Of a DNA stretch of 64,000 nucleotides, positions 7,827 through 16,658 are shown piece after piece. Source of the DNA: Halomarina pelagica (GTDB taxonomy: Archaea; Halobacteriota; Halobacteria; Halobacteriales; Haloarculaceae). The number at the start of each line of letters is the position of its first letter. The stretch's first letter is position 1. Both the position numbers and the translations under genes were made by a program. The stretch spans positions 1 to 64,000 of the forward strand of contig NZ_CP100459.1 of the NCBI RefSeq assembly GCF_024228315.1, written 5' to 3'. A model generated the notes under the pieces. That model made no database searches. It was not told where the DNA came from and worked only from the letters and a program-made list of their open reading frames with translations.

Positions 7827-8144
7827 ATGCCTTCCCTGTTCGACGGTGCTACAGTGATGGTTACGAGTGACGGGGGAACGCACGAGACCTCACTCAGCAC
7901 CGTGATCGTCGAGGCGATCGCCTCGGAGTTGCGGACCGACCCGGTCCGGCTCGACCCGCCGTTACACGACGTCGTCGACCCGGACGCGCTCGACGCACTC
8001 TTCTCCGGGCCGATCTCCGCGTCGGGATTCGTCGCCTTCGAGTACGAGGGCTACTGGATCGAAGCCTACAGCGACGGCCGCGTCACGGTCTCTCCGACCA
8101 GCGAGTCGGCGGAGGCGACGACGGCGGTCTCGTCCGAAAACTGA
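7827..8144 (+). CDS. HalOD1 output-domain protein
   Basis: The 105-aa protein is a stand-alone HalOD1 domain, a haloarchaeal output module of signalling proteins. It shows the typical TDPVRLDPPLHDVVDPDALDAL string at about residues 37-58 and a beta-rich end (FVAFEYEGYWIEAYSDGRVTV). A paralogue with the same string lies at 52621-52905. The ATG at 7827 follows a short AT-containing leader. Ligand and partner are unknown. Confidence 0.85.
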   Translation: MPSLFDGATVMVTSDGGTHETSLSTVIVEAIASELRTDPVRLDPPLHDVVDPDALDALFSGPISASGFVAFEYEGYWIEAYSDGRVTVSPTSESAEATTAVSSEN

Positions 8145-8290
8145 CTGGTTTCTCGCCGTTCCGTCCGTTTCACTGCCGTCTCCCCCATTCTCCATACGTG
8201 AGAGCGACGAAATCTGGTCGAGCAGTGTATTAATCGATTTGTAACTATACATCCGTCAGGCGATCCTCGATACACCCTTCGGGGCTGACC

Positions 8291-8512
8291 ATGAGCAAGA
8301 ACGTCGATACGCCGCGGACGTACGAACCCGAGCAGACCCAAGGCTCGCTGTTCGCGTGGCCGCAGTTCGATATCGAGTACACCGTCGAACCGTACGAGGA
8401 CACCCCCGACCTCTACACGTTTTACCCGTGCGGAGCGACGGACGAGGAGATCATCACGAGCTGGGTGTCCGCGACCGAGAACGCCGTCGTGGACGTGACG
8501 TCCATCCGATAG
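8291..8512 (+). CDS. DUF7511 family small protein
   Basis: The 73-aa haloarchaeal protein has the family-like FYPCGATDEEIITSWVSA segment at about residues 44-61, preceded by EYTVEPYEDTPDLYTF. Such proteins are compact and soluble with unknown function. The promoter region upstream (8225-8250) is AT-rich, including TATTAATCGATTTGTAAC. It is a single-gene unit; the DUF7344 gene downstream is convergent. Confidence 0.75.
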   Translation: MSKNVDTPRTYEPEQTQGSLFAWPQFDIEYTVEPYEDTPDLYTFYPCGATDEEIITSWVSATENAVVDVTSIR

Positions 8513-8583
8513 CACGACGGACTTCCTTCGATACCGCGACGCGCGGTTTTCTCCGCCGGACGGCGGCGCGGCCGACGTGTCGT

Positions 8584-9132
8584 TCACTCGAGGTCTTCGA
8601 GTTTCATGAGGTCACCCTCCTCGGCCTGGCGGGTGACCGCGTACTGGTAGACGACGAGCGCGACGAGCGCGACGGCGAAGACGAGGGCGATGATCGTGCC
8701 CGAGACGGCGTCGAACGGGGGGAGGCTGAAGGCGGTGGCGAGGAGCGCGACGATCGCCGCGGCGCTCAACGCGACGTAATACCAGCTGAACTGCGGCGTC
8801 TCGCGCTCCTCGACGGGGAGGTAGCGGACGATCTCCTCGGCCTTCTCCGTCAGCTCGACGGTCCCCTCGTCGCGATCGTAGACGGCGATGCCGAAGTCGT
8901 CGAGTTTCGGGAGGTGCGTCTGATAGAGCGAGACGTAGACGCGGCGACGGGCGGTATCGTCGAGTTCGTCGACGGGAATGTCGTTCTCCCAGGCGGCGAT
9001 CTGGCTCGCCAACTCCTCGATGGTCGCCGGTTCGTCCTGCATGTACAGGTAGTAGAGGATGTACCGGCGACGTGAGTTACTGAGGATGTTGAACGCGTCG
9101 TCGAGCGCCAACTCTGACGATTCCTTAGACAT
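8584..9132 (-). CDS. DUF7344 winged-helix membrane protein
   Basis: This 182-aa relative of the protein at 5428-5994 has the winged-helix part (AFNILSNSRRRYILYYL; VSLYQTHLPKLDDFGI) and two C-terminal membrane segments (about 117-137 and 143-163). I chose the ATG at 9132 (MSKESS) over the one at 9150, because a clear TATA box (AATATAAAT) overlaps 9150 and would place the transcript start near 9132. A membrane-tethered regulator is inferred. It is divergent from the PadR gene, with about 345 bp between them. Confidence 0.85.
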   Translation of the reverse strand: MSKESSELALDDAFNILSNSRRRYILYYLYMQDEPATIEELASQIAAWENDIPVDELDDTARRRVYVSLYQTHLPKLDDFGIAVYDRDEGTVELTEKAEEIVRYLPVEERETPQFSWYYVALSAAAIVALLATAFSLPPFDAVSGTIIALVFAVALVALVVYQYAVTRQAEEGDLMKLEDLE

Positions 9133-9476
9133 TAACTGGTCCTGTTGCATTTATATTGGGTCGAACATCGAGATGCCAGCGGCTCTGCGGAGGGTTCACG
9201 CCCGAATCACCGCAAACTCCGAGCACCCGTGACGATACCAACATCAACATGAACATTACTCCATCACACGCTATCTTTGTTACCGTGTGGCTATCACGTC
9301 TCAACAGTGCTGATGAATGGTAGCCGGCGTCCCCGCGCTTCCGGCAGAGCGCCCCGATACGTGTCAAACGCGCGTGCGCTTTACGGTGTTCTCGCCCCGA
9401 ATCGTCCCCGAACCTCAGATTACTGACCGGTTACACGGCAACTAACAAAATCGATTATCCGATGAGTTCACGTGTC
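9133..9476. other. divergent regulatory region
   Basis: The region separates the DUF7344 and PadR genes. It holds the TATA box of the former (about 9148-9156) and the bipartite glycan-locus promoter of the latter (9432-9449). Nothing else convincing was seen. Confidence 0.6.
9432..9449 (+). promoter_or_regulatory. bipartite element site 1 (PadR gene)
   Basis: TAC-N7-CTAACAAA ends 28 nt before the ATG at 9477. It matches twelve other sites in this locus and supports the 9477 start over 9462. Confidence 0.6.
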
Positions 9477-9758
9477 ATGCAGATATTCGACCTGACGGGG
9501 TTCCAACGCGATCTCCTGTACGTCATCGCAGGACTGGATCGCGCGTCGGGGCAATCGGTGAAAGAGGAGCTTGAAGCACATACCGGTCGAGAAATCACGC
9601 ATGGCCGGCTCTATCCGAACCTCGACGTCCTCGTGAATCGCGGTCTCGTCGAGAAGGGACAGATCGACCGCCGAACGAACTACTACGTCGTCGCCGACGA
9701 GGGAATCGAGGCGCTCCGGCAGCGTCGGGAGTGGGAAGACCAGTACGTCCCGTTCTGA
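9477..9758 (+). CDS. PadR-family transcriptional regulator
   Basis: The 93-aa winged-helix protein follows the haloarchaeal PadR pattern: LTGFQRDLLYVIAGL, then VKEELEAH and HGRLYPNLDVLVNRGLVEKG, ending in the wing strand TNYYVVADEG. The signature RLYPNL (the PadR recognition region) is present. An ATG at 9462 is also in frame, but the promoter element places the start at 9477. It lies at the left edge of the glycan locus and carries the same promoter element as the glycan genes, which makes it a candidate autoregulated regulator of them; this is inference. Confidence 0.88.
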   Translation: MQIFDLTGFQRDLLYVIAGLDRASGQSVKEELEAHTGREITHGRLYPNLDVLVNRGLVEKGQIDRRTNYYVVADEGIEALRQRREWEDQYVPF

Positions 9759-9792
9759 TCGACGGATTCTGCCCTGTTAGGGGCTTCCACGG

Positions 9793-9810
9793 TAATAGCC
9801 GTATAACAAT
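9793..9810 (+). promoter_or_regulatory. bipartite element site 2 (DUF1616 gene)
   Basis: TAA-N7-ATAACAAT ends 32 nt before the leader ORF start at 9842. Confidence 0.6.
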
Positions 9811-9841
9811 GCCCGCACGTCGCTTCCCCCGACCCAGTAGC

Positions 9842-9901
9842 ATGCAGACTACCGTCGCGTCGAGCCGCGCCCTCCGTTCTGACCAGGAGGGCCGGTCATG
9901 A
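9842..9901 (+). CDS. 19-aa leader ORF coupled to DUF1616 gene
   Basis: ATG 9842 opens a 19-codon frame (MQTTVASSRALRSDQEGRS). Its TGA overlaps the ATG of the DUF1616 gene (ATGA at 9898-9901), and the ribosome site GGAGGG for that gene lies inside it. The ATG is 32 nt after the octamer, so the leader would be read from a near-leaderless transcript and then couple translation. Confidence 0.5.
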   Translation: MQTTVASSRALRSDQEGRS

Positions 9902-11019
9902 GCAGTCCTCGCGGGCGTTCGGCGGGACCCGTTCCGCTCGATCTCGTGGTGGCGCTCGTCTACCTCGGTGTCGTCGACTTCCTCCTCGTCACCGGAGCGA
10001 TCGTCGGGTCGGGGAACCCCAACCCGTTACGCATCCTCCTCACCCTCCCGGTCATGCTGTTCCTGCCGGGATACGCGCTGGCCGCCGCGGCGTTCCCGCG
10101 TCGTATCCTGCGAAAGCGGGATCGGCGCTCGCGCGCCCGCGGATCGCTCCTGGGGCGGATCTCGGGGCGCTCACAGGCGGGGATCGACAACGTCGAGCGG
10201 CTCGGGCTCGCCTTCGGACTCAGCGTCGCGTTGATGCCGATGCTGGGTCTCGTCGTCGCCGCCGACCCCGGCCCGATGACGGCGACGACCGCCGCCGTCG
10301 TCATCACCGTGCTGGTCGCCGTGCTGTCCCTCGTGGCCGCGCTCCGCCGACTGCGCGTCGCGCCCGAGGAGCGATACGGCCTCCCGATCGGCGCGTGGGC
10401 CGCCGCCGTCGACGACGCGACCGCCGGGTCGGGGCTGGACACGGCCCTCTCGGTCGCGCTCGCGCTGTCCGTCCTGCTCGCCGCGGGCGCGTTCGCCGTC
10501 GGCCTCGCCGCGCCGAAGGACGGGACGCACTACACCGACTTCACCGTCGGAGCCGAGACCGAAGACGGTACCCTCGTCCACGCCGGATACCCGACCGACA
10601 TGGCCCCCGGCGACTCCGCGGAACTCTCGTTCCTCGTCGACAACAACGAGAACCGCACGGTCGAGTACACCGTGGTCGTAGAGCAGCAGGCGATCGACGC
10701 GAACGGCGAGGTGACGCGATCGGTCGAACTCGACCGCTTCAGCGAGACCGTCGGACCTGAGGAGTCGTGGCAGCAGCGTCACGTGCTCACCTCGCAGTTC
10801 GGCGGCGAGCGCGTCCAGATCGCCTACCTCCTCTACAGGGGCGACGTCCCGGGCAACCCGACGCGGGCGAACGCGGACGAGGTCGTCTACGTCGAGGTGC
10901 AGAGCCCGCCGCCGCAGACGGGCAGCGGCGGTAGCGGTTCTAACGGTTCCGGCGGTGGGTCCGGCGGTGGACCGTCGGGCAACGGTTCTGCGGCGCTCCT
11001 CGCGCCGGGGATCCCCTGA
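9898..11019 (+). CDS. DUF1616 membrane protein
   Basis: The 373-aa protein has membrane helices at about residues 14-34 and 45-62, two more between 98 and 150, and one near 178-203. A beta-rich outer domain (about 205-335) follows, then a Gly/Ser/Asn tail (QTGSGGSGSNGSGGGSGG) with N-glycosylation sequons such as NGS. This order fits DUF1616, a family common in archaeal surface-polysaccharide loci. The gene is 2 bp from the next one and forms an operon with it. The low-complexity tail probably spans the cell-wall zone. Function is unknown. Confidence 0.85.
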   Translation: MSSPRGRSAGPVPLDLVVALVYLGVVDFLLVTGAIVGSGNPNPLRILLTLPVMLFLPGYALAAAAFPRRILRKRDRRSRARGSLLGRISGRSQAGIDNVERLGLAFGLSVALMPMLGLVVAADPGPMTATTAAVVITVLVAVLSLVAALRRLRVAPEERYGLPIGAWAAAVDDATAGSGLDTALSVALALSVLLAAGAFAVGLAAPKDGTHYTDFTVGAETEDGTLVHAGYPTDMAPGDSAELSFLVDNNENRTVEYTVVVEQQAIDANGEVTRSVELDRFSETVGPEESWQQRHVLTSQFGGERVQIAYLLYRGDVPGNPTRANADEVVYVEVQSPPPQTGSGGSGSNGSGGGSGGGPSGNGSAALLAPGIP

Positions 11020-11020
11020 G

Positions 11021-11599
11021 ATGTGGCCCTGGGAACACCTCGCCGTCGGCTACATCGCCGCGTCGTTGGTCGTCCACCTCGTCTGGCGGCGGTCGCCGGA
11101 CGCCGCCACGGCGGTCGCCATCGCCATCGGGTCGCAGTTTCCCGACCTGATCGACAAGCCCCTGGCGTGGGAGTTCGGCGTCCTGTCGAGCGGGATCTCG
11201 CTCGCGCACTCGGTGTTCACCGTCGCCGTCCTGTGCGTCGCCGTCGCGTCGCTCGCGTGGTGGCGCGGCTACCCCAGGGTTGGCGTCGGTTTCGCCGTCG
11301 CCTACGCGCTGCACCCGCCGATGGACGCCGTCTATCCGATCGTCTACGGCGAGTCGCCGAGCTTCGAGGTGCTGCTCTGGCCGCTCGTCACGCACGTGAA
11401 CGACTCCGGGACGGGGTTCTTCGAGAACTTCACGTACTTCCTCTCCCGGACGGTCGAACTCGCGTCGAGTCCGCAGGGGCAGGCCTACGTGGCCTTCGAG
11501 GTCCTCCTCCTCGGTGTCGCGTTCGCCCTGTGGCTCTACGACGGCGCTCCGGGACTCCCGCGACCGCATCGACGGACGTACCTCCTCGACGACCCATGA
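11021..11599 (+). CDS. membrane-bound metal-dependent hydrolase (YdjM/DUF457-like)
   Basis: The 192-aa polytopic protein begins MWPWEHLAVGYIAAS and has His/Asp motifs typical of the LexA-regulated, membrane-bound hydrolase group (HLAVGYIAASLVVHL, GSQFPDLIDKPLAW, LAHSVF, ALHPPMDAVYPIVYG). The D in FPDLIDKP and the histidines are the likely metal ligands. It starts one base after the DUF1616 stop. The substrate is unknown. In this setting it may act on a lipid-linked glycan or phosphate; this is inference. Confidence 0.8.
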   Translation: MWPWEHLAVGYIAASLVVHLVWRRSPDAATAVAIAIGSQFPDLIDKPLAWEFGVLSSGISLAHSVFTVAVLCVAVASLAWWRGYPRVGVGFAVAYALHPPMDAVYPIVYGESPSFEVLLWPLVTHVNDSGTGFFENFTYFLSRTVELASSPQGQAYVAFEVLLLGVAFALWLYDGAPGLPRPHRRTYLLDDP

Positions 11600-12016
11600 A
11601 CGGAGTCGGTGAACGGTTTTAGATCGTTCATATCCTCTCTCGGGTTCGCTCTGCGGCGTTCCGGCGGCCCTCGCGGCGAGGACGGATCCGGCGGTAATTA
11701 TACATTTCCAGTCACTTTCTTGATTGTCCTGAGGTGGCCACCGACCGTTTGGCACTGCCTGAATTCTTCCCGCTAAAGCGTTCTCGAACCGAAGGTACAG
11801 CATAACAAAGCACGACTGACTACATTTCTTTCATAATTGAGTGCACCTGGCAGCCGCCGGGGCATCGACCGTCAACCAATGTACGTACCGATACCATCGA
11901 CGAACGTGAGAACGAGTCGCCACTGCGTAGGCCGGTACAACCGCCTTCGGGTCGGAGGGACCCGATGACGCGGCTGTCCGGACAGCGACCCCCCCGAACG
12001 GACGGGGTGCGGTGAG
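11600..12016. other. leader region of GT2 gene
   Basis: The region contains bipartite element site 3 and two possible short leader frames: GTG 11841-11909 (22 aa, 32 nt after the octamer) and ATG 11965-12015 (16 aa, ending 1 bp before the GT2 start). No longer gene is evident. Confidence 0.45.
11792..11809 (+). promoter_or_regulatory. bipartite element site 3 (GT2 gene)
   Basis: The octamer ATAACAAA is exact but the upstream triplet is AAG rather than TAG. It ends 32 nt before GTG 11841. Confidence 0.5.
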
Positions 12017-13018
12017 ATGTACCGGAACCACTCCGTCGGCGTCGTCGTTCCCGCGTACAACGAACAGGGTCTCATCGGTCGCGTCATCGACACCGTACCG
12101 GGGTTCGTCGATCACGTCTACGTCATCGACGACGGATCGACCGACGGTACCTGGGAGGAGATCCAGGCGCACGCGACCGCCGTGAATCGTCAGCGTGAGG
12201 TCGAGCAGGTGCTCGCCGACGGTGGTCACCAGGCGATCGTCCTCCCGTTCCGAAACGAGGAGAACCTCGGCCGCGGCGGGAGCGTCAAGTTCGGCTACCG
12301 CGAGGCGCTCGAGGACGGGATGGACATCGTCGCGGTGATGGACGGCGACGGGCAGATGGACCCGTCGATCCTGGACCGGATGCTCGATCCGATCGTCGAG
12401 GGCCGCGCGGACTACGTGAAGGGAAACCGCCTGTCGAGTCGCAAGTCCTGGCAGGGGATGTCCCGCTTTCGCCTGTTCGGGAACGTCATGCTGACGTTCC
12501 TGACCAAGATCTCGACCGGGTACTGGGGGGTGTCGGACTCGCAGAACGGGTACACCGCCATCTCGCGGCAGGCGCTCGAACGCATCCCCATCGACGAACT
12601 CTACGACGACTACGGCTTCCTCAACGACATCCTCTCTAAGTGTAACCTCAAGGACCTGCGCGTCGCCGACGTTCCTCATTCCGCGATCTACGGCGAAGAG
12701 CAGAGCACGATCCGCTACGGGTCGTTCATCCCGCGGGTGTCGCTCCTGCTCCTGCGTAACTTCCGGGATCGAATCAAGTTCAAGTACCTCCTACTCGACT
12801 TCCATCCGGTCGTCTTCTGTTACGTACTGGCGCTCGTCGCCATGCTCGTCGGTCTGTTCGGCGGTGCCTACACCGTCGCCACGTGGACGCAGGGTGCGTT
12901 CGTCCGCGGCATGCTCTCGACGCTCGTGTTCCTCGTCGGCGCGCTCTTTCTCGTCCTCGCGCTGGCGTACGACGTCGAACTCAACGCCCACCTGATGGCG
13001 GACGCGGAGCGCAACTGA
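12017..13018 (+). CDS. GT2 glycosyltransferase with C-terminal membrane helices
   Basis: The 333-aa protein is a DPM/AglJ-like GT2: VVVPAYNEQ (9-17), VIDDGSTDGT (36-45), the nucleotide-metal motif VMDGDGQMD (107-115), and two C-terminal helices (about 262-286 and 297-320). It would transfer a sugar from a nucleotide or lipid carrier at the cytoplasmic membrane face, probably to dolichyl phosphate. The ATG at 12017 is preceded by a short frame ending at 12015. Substrate is not predictable. Confidence 0.9.
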   Translation: MYRNHSVGVVVPAYNEQGLIGRVIDTVPGFVDHVYVIDDGSTDGTWEEIQAHATAVNRQREVEQVLADGGHQAIVLPFRNEENLGRGGSVKFGYREALEDGMDIVAVMDGDGQMDPSILDRMLDPIVEGRADYVKGNRLSSRKSWQGMSRFRLFGNVMLTFLTKISTGYWGVSDSQNGYTAISRQALERIPIDELYDDYGFLNDILSKCNLKDLRVADVPHSAIYGEEQSTIRYGSFIPRVSLLLLRNFRDRIKFKYLLLDFHPVVFCYVLALVAMLVGLFGGAYTVATWTQGAFVRGMLSTLVFLVGALFLVLALAYDVELNAHLMADAERN

Positions 13019-13054
13019 TACCCGCAACGGACGGGAACGACCGGCGACGGACAG

Positions 13055-13072
13055 TAATACCACCGTAACAAA
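13055..13072 (+). promoter_or_regulatory. bipartite element site 4 (793-aa membrane gene)
   Basis: TAA-N7-GTAACAAA ends 32 nt before the leader start at 13104. Confidence 0.6.
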
Positions 13073-13103
13073 GGCCCACTGAACTCGTATGGATCGATGA
13101 CTG

Positions 13104-13160
13104 ATGTCAGAGGCTGTAACGGGGCAGAACGCACCCGGTTCGAGGGGCAATGTTAGTTGA
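13104..13160 (+). CDS. 18-aa leader ORF overlapping membrane-gene start
   Basis: ATG 13104 opens MSEAVTGQNAPGSRGNVS, and its stop lies 8 bp inside the next gene (start 13150). An ATG at 13097 in another frame also overlaps that start. The 32-nt distance to the octamer favours 13104. Confidence 0.4.
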   Translation: MSEAVTGQNAPGSRGNVS

Positions 13161-15531
13161 CGACGACCGCGGTCAGCGCGCCGTCAAGGCGGCGCTGACC
13201 GTCGGCTTCCTCGCGCTCGCCTACGCGATCCTCCGCGCTCGCGCGGCCCCCGCGAGTAACTACGAACTCTCGATCTACGGGGCGACGCCGGCCACCGTCT
13301 GGGTCGGTATCGGCGTCGCGTTCCTCGTCGCGGTCGGCGTGGTGACCTGGGGCGGCTCCAGGCAACGCGGGTGGCTGGTCCCGGCGGCGCTCTCGCTCGT
13401 CACCGGCGGGATCGTCGTCATCGTCGCGCTGCCGCTCATCCGCAGCTATCGCGCCTACGGCGTCGCCGACGCGCTGACCCACCTCGGGTGGGCGCGCGGC
13501 ATCGCCAACGGCACGCAGAGCGTCCTCCTGCTCGTCTACCCGGGGACCCACGCCTTCGCCGGCACGATCAGCGCCCTGACCGGGATGACCGTCTCGCGGT
13601 CGATGCTCCTCATCATCCTGCTCTGCGTGACTATCTTCCTCGTGTTCATCCCGCTGTGCGTCCGGACGCTCGTCGGCGACCGGATGGCGACGGTCATCGC
13701 CACCTTCTCGGCGGCGTTTCTCCTGCCGATCACCAACATCTCGACGTTCATCGACTTTCACCCCTACACGCTGACGACGTTCTTCTTCCCGCTCGTGCTG
13801 TTCCTGCTGTTCAAGTACCTCGCCGACGCGCGGCGCGGATCGGGCCTCCGGAACGCCACCTCCGCGACCGGCCTGATTCTCATCGTCGCCATCATGACCT
13901 CCATCCTGTTTCACCCGCAGGTGGCGCTCAACGTGCTCATCTTCTTCTCCACCATCGTGGTCGTCCAGCGGACGTACCGCTGGCTGCCGAGCGGGAGCGT
14001 CATCAGCGAGGCGCGCTCCGCGCTCGCGCCGACGCTCGCCGGGTTTGCCTTCTTCGCGATCTGGATCCTCCGGCAGCCGAAGGTGTACGTGTTCCTCGGG
14101 AACCTCGCCACGTCGGTCGCCGGGTTCGTGGGTATCGGTCCGGCGGCCACCGGGAGCGGTGCCGCACAGGCCGTCACCAGCCAGACCGGCTCTATCAGCG
14201 GGATCGGCGCGAGCCTCCCGGAACTGTTCGCCAAGTTGTTCCTCGTGCACGCGGTGTTCGCGGCGCTGGCCGCGGTGCTCGTCCTCGTGGCGCTCTCGGG
14301 CCGCCTGGGCGAGCGCAATCCCGACCGCAACGCGGCGGTCACGTACTTCGCCTACAGCGGCCTGACGCTGACGCCGTTCTTCCTCATCCAGTTCGTCGGG
14401 AGCATCTCGTCGTACTTCTTCCGCCACTTCGGCTTCGGGATGGTCATCGTGACGATCCTCGGAGCCATCACGCTCCACGCGATCTACACCGCGACCCGGG
14501 GCGGTCGGAGTTCGGGCGTCCTGAAGACGCTCGCGGTGGCGGGCGTGCTCGTCGCGCTGCTGCTCTCGACGCTCGTCATCTTCCCGTCGCCGTACATCTA
14601 CAAACCGACCCAGCACGTCTCCGACCAGATGATGAGCGGCCACGAGATGGCGTTCGAGCACCGGGCCGCGGACGTCCCGTTCGCGGGTATTCGCAAGGGA
14701 CCGAACCGATTCGCCGACGCAGAGCAGGTGTCGGTCCCGACCCTCGCGTCCCCGAAGAACGGCTGGTTGATGAACGAGAGCCTCAGGACGTATCACAACC
14801 AGTCGTACTACCTGATAGTGACCGAGTACAACAAAAAACTCGAGATGGGTGCGTACAACGGGTTACGCTACAACGAGTCCGGCTTCGAGGGCATCAAGAC
14901 CGCGCCGGGCGTCAGCCTCGTCCAGGCGAGCAACGGCATGAACGTCTACTACGTCGAGGGCGTCGGCGACAGGGTGGCACCCGGCGGGGCCGTCACCGAG
15001 CCGGACGACGGCACCTTCGTCGGCGGTCCGCCGACCCCGAACGCGAGCGACAACGCCACCGGCAGCGCCCCGACGAGCGGTAACTTCGGTGGCGGCGGTG
15101 GCGGCGGTGCGCCCGCCAACGGGAGCGGCGACGCCCCGTCGAGCGGTAACTTCGGCGGTGGCGGCGGTGCCGGTACCGGGGACGGGGGTGTCGGTACCGG
15201 TGGCGGCGGTGCGGCCACCAACGGAACCGGTGACAACGCGACCGGCGGCGCTCCCTCCGGCAGTGACTTCGGTGGCGGTGGCGGTGCCGGCGACGGTGCC
15301 GGTACCGGCGGCGGTAACGGTACCGGGGGCACCGGGGGCGCTGGTACGGCCGACAACACCACCGCGGGCGGTGGCGGCGGTGGAACTACCGGCGGTACCG
15401 GGGGCACCGGTGGCGACAACACCACCGGCGGTGGCGGTGGTGACAACGACACGCTCTTCGGCGGCGGCGGTGGCGGCGGAAACGAGACCGGCGGCGGGAA
15501 CTCGTCGGACGACGACGGGTTCTTCTTCTAA
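13150..15531 (+). CDS. large polytopic membrane protein with Gly/Asn-rich tail
   Basis: The 793-aa protein has about a dozen membrane segments in residues 10-480, a soluble outer part (about 490-615) and a Gly-rich tail (about 620-785). The loop AYGVADALTHLGWARGIANG after the third segment resembles that of polymerase or glycosyltransferase-C type proteins, but no catalytic motif is certain. The tail repeats units like APTSGNFGGGGG, APSSGNFGGGGG and APSGSDFGGGGG, separated by sequons (NATG, NGSG, NGTG, NTTG). It ends DDDGFFF. A surface-exposed, N-glycosylated spacer is likely. Function is unknown; a role in glycan polymerisation or transfer is suggested only by location. Confidence 0.82.
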   Translation: MLVDDDRGQRAVKAALTVGFLALAYAILRARAAPASNYELSIYGATPATVWVGIGVAFLVAVGVVTWGGSRQRGWLVPAALSLVTGGIVVIVALPLIRSYRAYGVADALTHLGWARGIANGTQSVLLLVYPGTHAFAGTISALTGMTVSRSMLLIILLCVTIFLVFIPLCVRTLVGDRMATVIATFSAAFLLPITNISTFIDFHPYTLTTFFFPLVLFLLFKYLADARRGSGLRNATSATGLILIVAIMTSILFHPQVALNVLIFFSTIVVVQRTYRWLPSGSVISEARSALAPTLAGFAFFAIWILRQPKVYVFLGNLATSVAGFVGIGPAATGSGAAQAVTSQTGSISGIGASLPELFAKLFLVHAVFAALAAVLVLVALSGRLGERNPDRNAAVTYFAYSGLTLTPFFLIQFVGSISSYFFRHFGFGMVIVTILGAITLHAIYTATRGGRSSGVLKTLAVAGVLVALLLSTLVIFPSPYIYKPTQHVSDQMMSGHEMAFEHRAADVPFAGIRKGPNRFADAEQVSVPTLASPKNGWLMNESLRTYHNQSYYLIVTEYNKKLEMGAYNGLRYNESGFEGIKTAPGVSLVQASNGMNVYYVEGVGDRVAPGGAVTEPDDGTFVGGPPTPNASDNATGSAPTSGNFGGGGGGGAPANGSGDAPSSGNFGGGGGAGTGDGGVGTGGGGAATNGTGDNATGGAPSGSDFGGGGGAGDGAGTGGGNGTGGTGGAGTADNTTAGGGGGGTTGGTGGTGGDNTTGGGGGDNDTLFGGGGGGGNETGGGNSSDDDGFFF

Positions 15532-15752
15532 CCGCCCTCGACGCTCTCCGTCCTTCTCTCTGTACCCGCCCCGAATCCGTCCGCCGGTCGCCAGGCGCTC
15601 CTGACGCTCCCTCAGGCCGTTACCGCCGAGCCGACGGCGATCGCCGTGACCGGGTCGAACCGTCGCGTCCGTCGAGCGCCTCGCACGCGCATCAAAAAGA
15701 GTGTCCGTCCGCGCTCGCCGTCCGAAGTTGCGCCCGCCCGCGCCGCCCCCGA

Positions 15753-16658
15753 TTACTTGTAGCCGAGTTGTTCGAGTCGCTCGGCGACGACGCCGTAGTC
15801 GATGTCGTCGTCGGTCTCCCGCGGCGCTTCGCTCGTGATGGTGCGTCGCTCGCCGCTGTCGTAGACCAGCCACGGCACGCGCACCAGCTCGTCCATGTAG
15901 ATGCCGATGGGGTGGCCGTACTCCCGGACGGGGATCGGATAGCAGCGCTCGCCGATGACCTGTCCGTGGTCGGACGTGACGACCGTCCGCCCCCGTAGCA
16001 CGTCCATCAGTTCCTCGACGTGCGGGAGGGCTACGTCGAGGTTCTCGCGGAACGCACGCCAGAGGATCTCGTCGGGGATCTCGAGGTCGCCCTCCTTGAT
16101 GTCGTTCCACAGCGCGAGCGTGTCGAGCGAGAAGTGCTCCTCACCGGTCGGGCCGAGGAACGGATAGTGCGGCTGGAGGTAGTGGACGAGGAGTCGTTTG
16201 TTCGGGTACTGCTCCGCGGCCCGCTTGGCGTACTCGGTCGTCGTCTCCGGCAGGACGGTGCGGTACCGCTCGTCCCACCCTTCCTCCCGCCAGACGTTCA
16301 CCACGGCGTGCAGCCGGGTGTTGAGCGCGTCGGCGTTCCGGTGTAGCATCGGACTCGCCGTCACGTAGACCGTGTCCTCGAGGGCGCGGTTCGCGAAGTT
16401 CGCCTGCAGGAACTCCCAGGTGGCAGAGCCACGAGAGATGCGCGACTCGAGCCGCCCCGGCAGGTAGTGCTGCTCTGCGAACATGTCGTAGCGGCAGGCG
16501 TCGAGGATGACCAGGTTGTCCCAGTCCTCGGCGAAGATGTCCGTTCCTCGTTCGTTGTACGACCACCGCTTGAACCGCCGGTGAGCGACCCGATTCGCCT
16601 CCTCGGCGAAGAGCGTCGGCGTCTCGAGGGCGCGTTTCAATTGCGCGAGCGTGTACAT
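15753..16658 (-). CDS. AlkP-superfamily (sulfatase-like) protein
   Basis: The 301-aa protein has the AlkP-superfamily core: DNLVILDACRYDMF (about 46-59), HYLQPHYPF, and the metal site TVVTSDHGQVIGER (about 231-244) followed by GHPIGIY. The classical nucleophile position reads DACRYD, with Cys where sulfatases have Cys or Ser. No signal peptide is present, so it should act in the cytoplasm or at the inner membrane face. A paralogue sits at 25456-26430. It probably handles a phosphate or sulfate ester on a glycan precursor; the reaction is unknown. Site 5 of the promoter element precedes it by 27 nt. Confidence 0.82.
   Translation of the reverse strand: MYTLAQLKRALETPTLFAEEANRVAHRRFKRWSYNERGTDIFAEDWDNLVILDACRYDMFAEQHYLPGRLESRISRGSATWEFLQANFANRALEDTVYVTASPMLHRNADALNTRLHAVVNVWREEGWDERYRTVLPETTTEYAKRAAEQYPNKRLLVHYLQPHYPFLGPTGEEHFSLDTLALWNDIKEGDLEIPDEILWRAFRENLDVALPHVEELMDVLRGRTVVTSDHGQVIGERCYPIPVREYGHPIGIYMDELVRVPWLVYDSGERRTITSEAPRETDDDIDYGVVAERLEQLGYK

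Noticed and set aside
13153-14796. Long antisense frames opposite the large membrane gene and many others
   Set aside because: High GC content opens long frames on the opposite strand; they are Arg/Asp-rich, lack motifs and mirror real genes.
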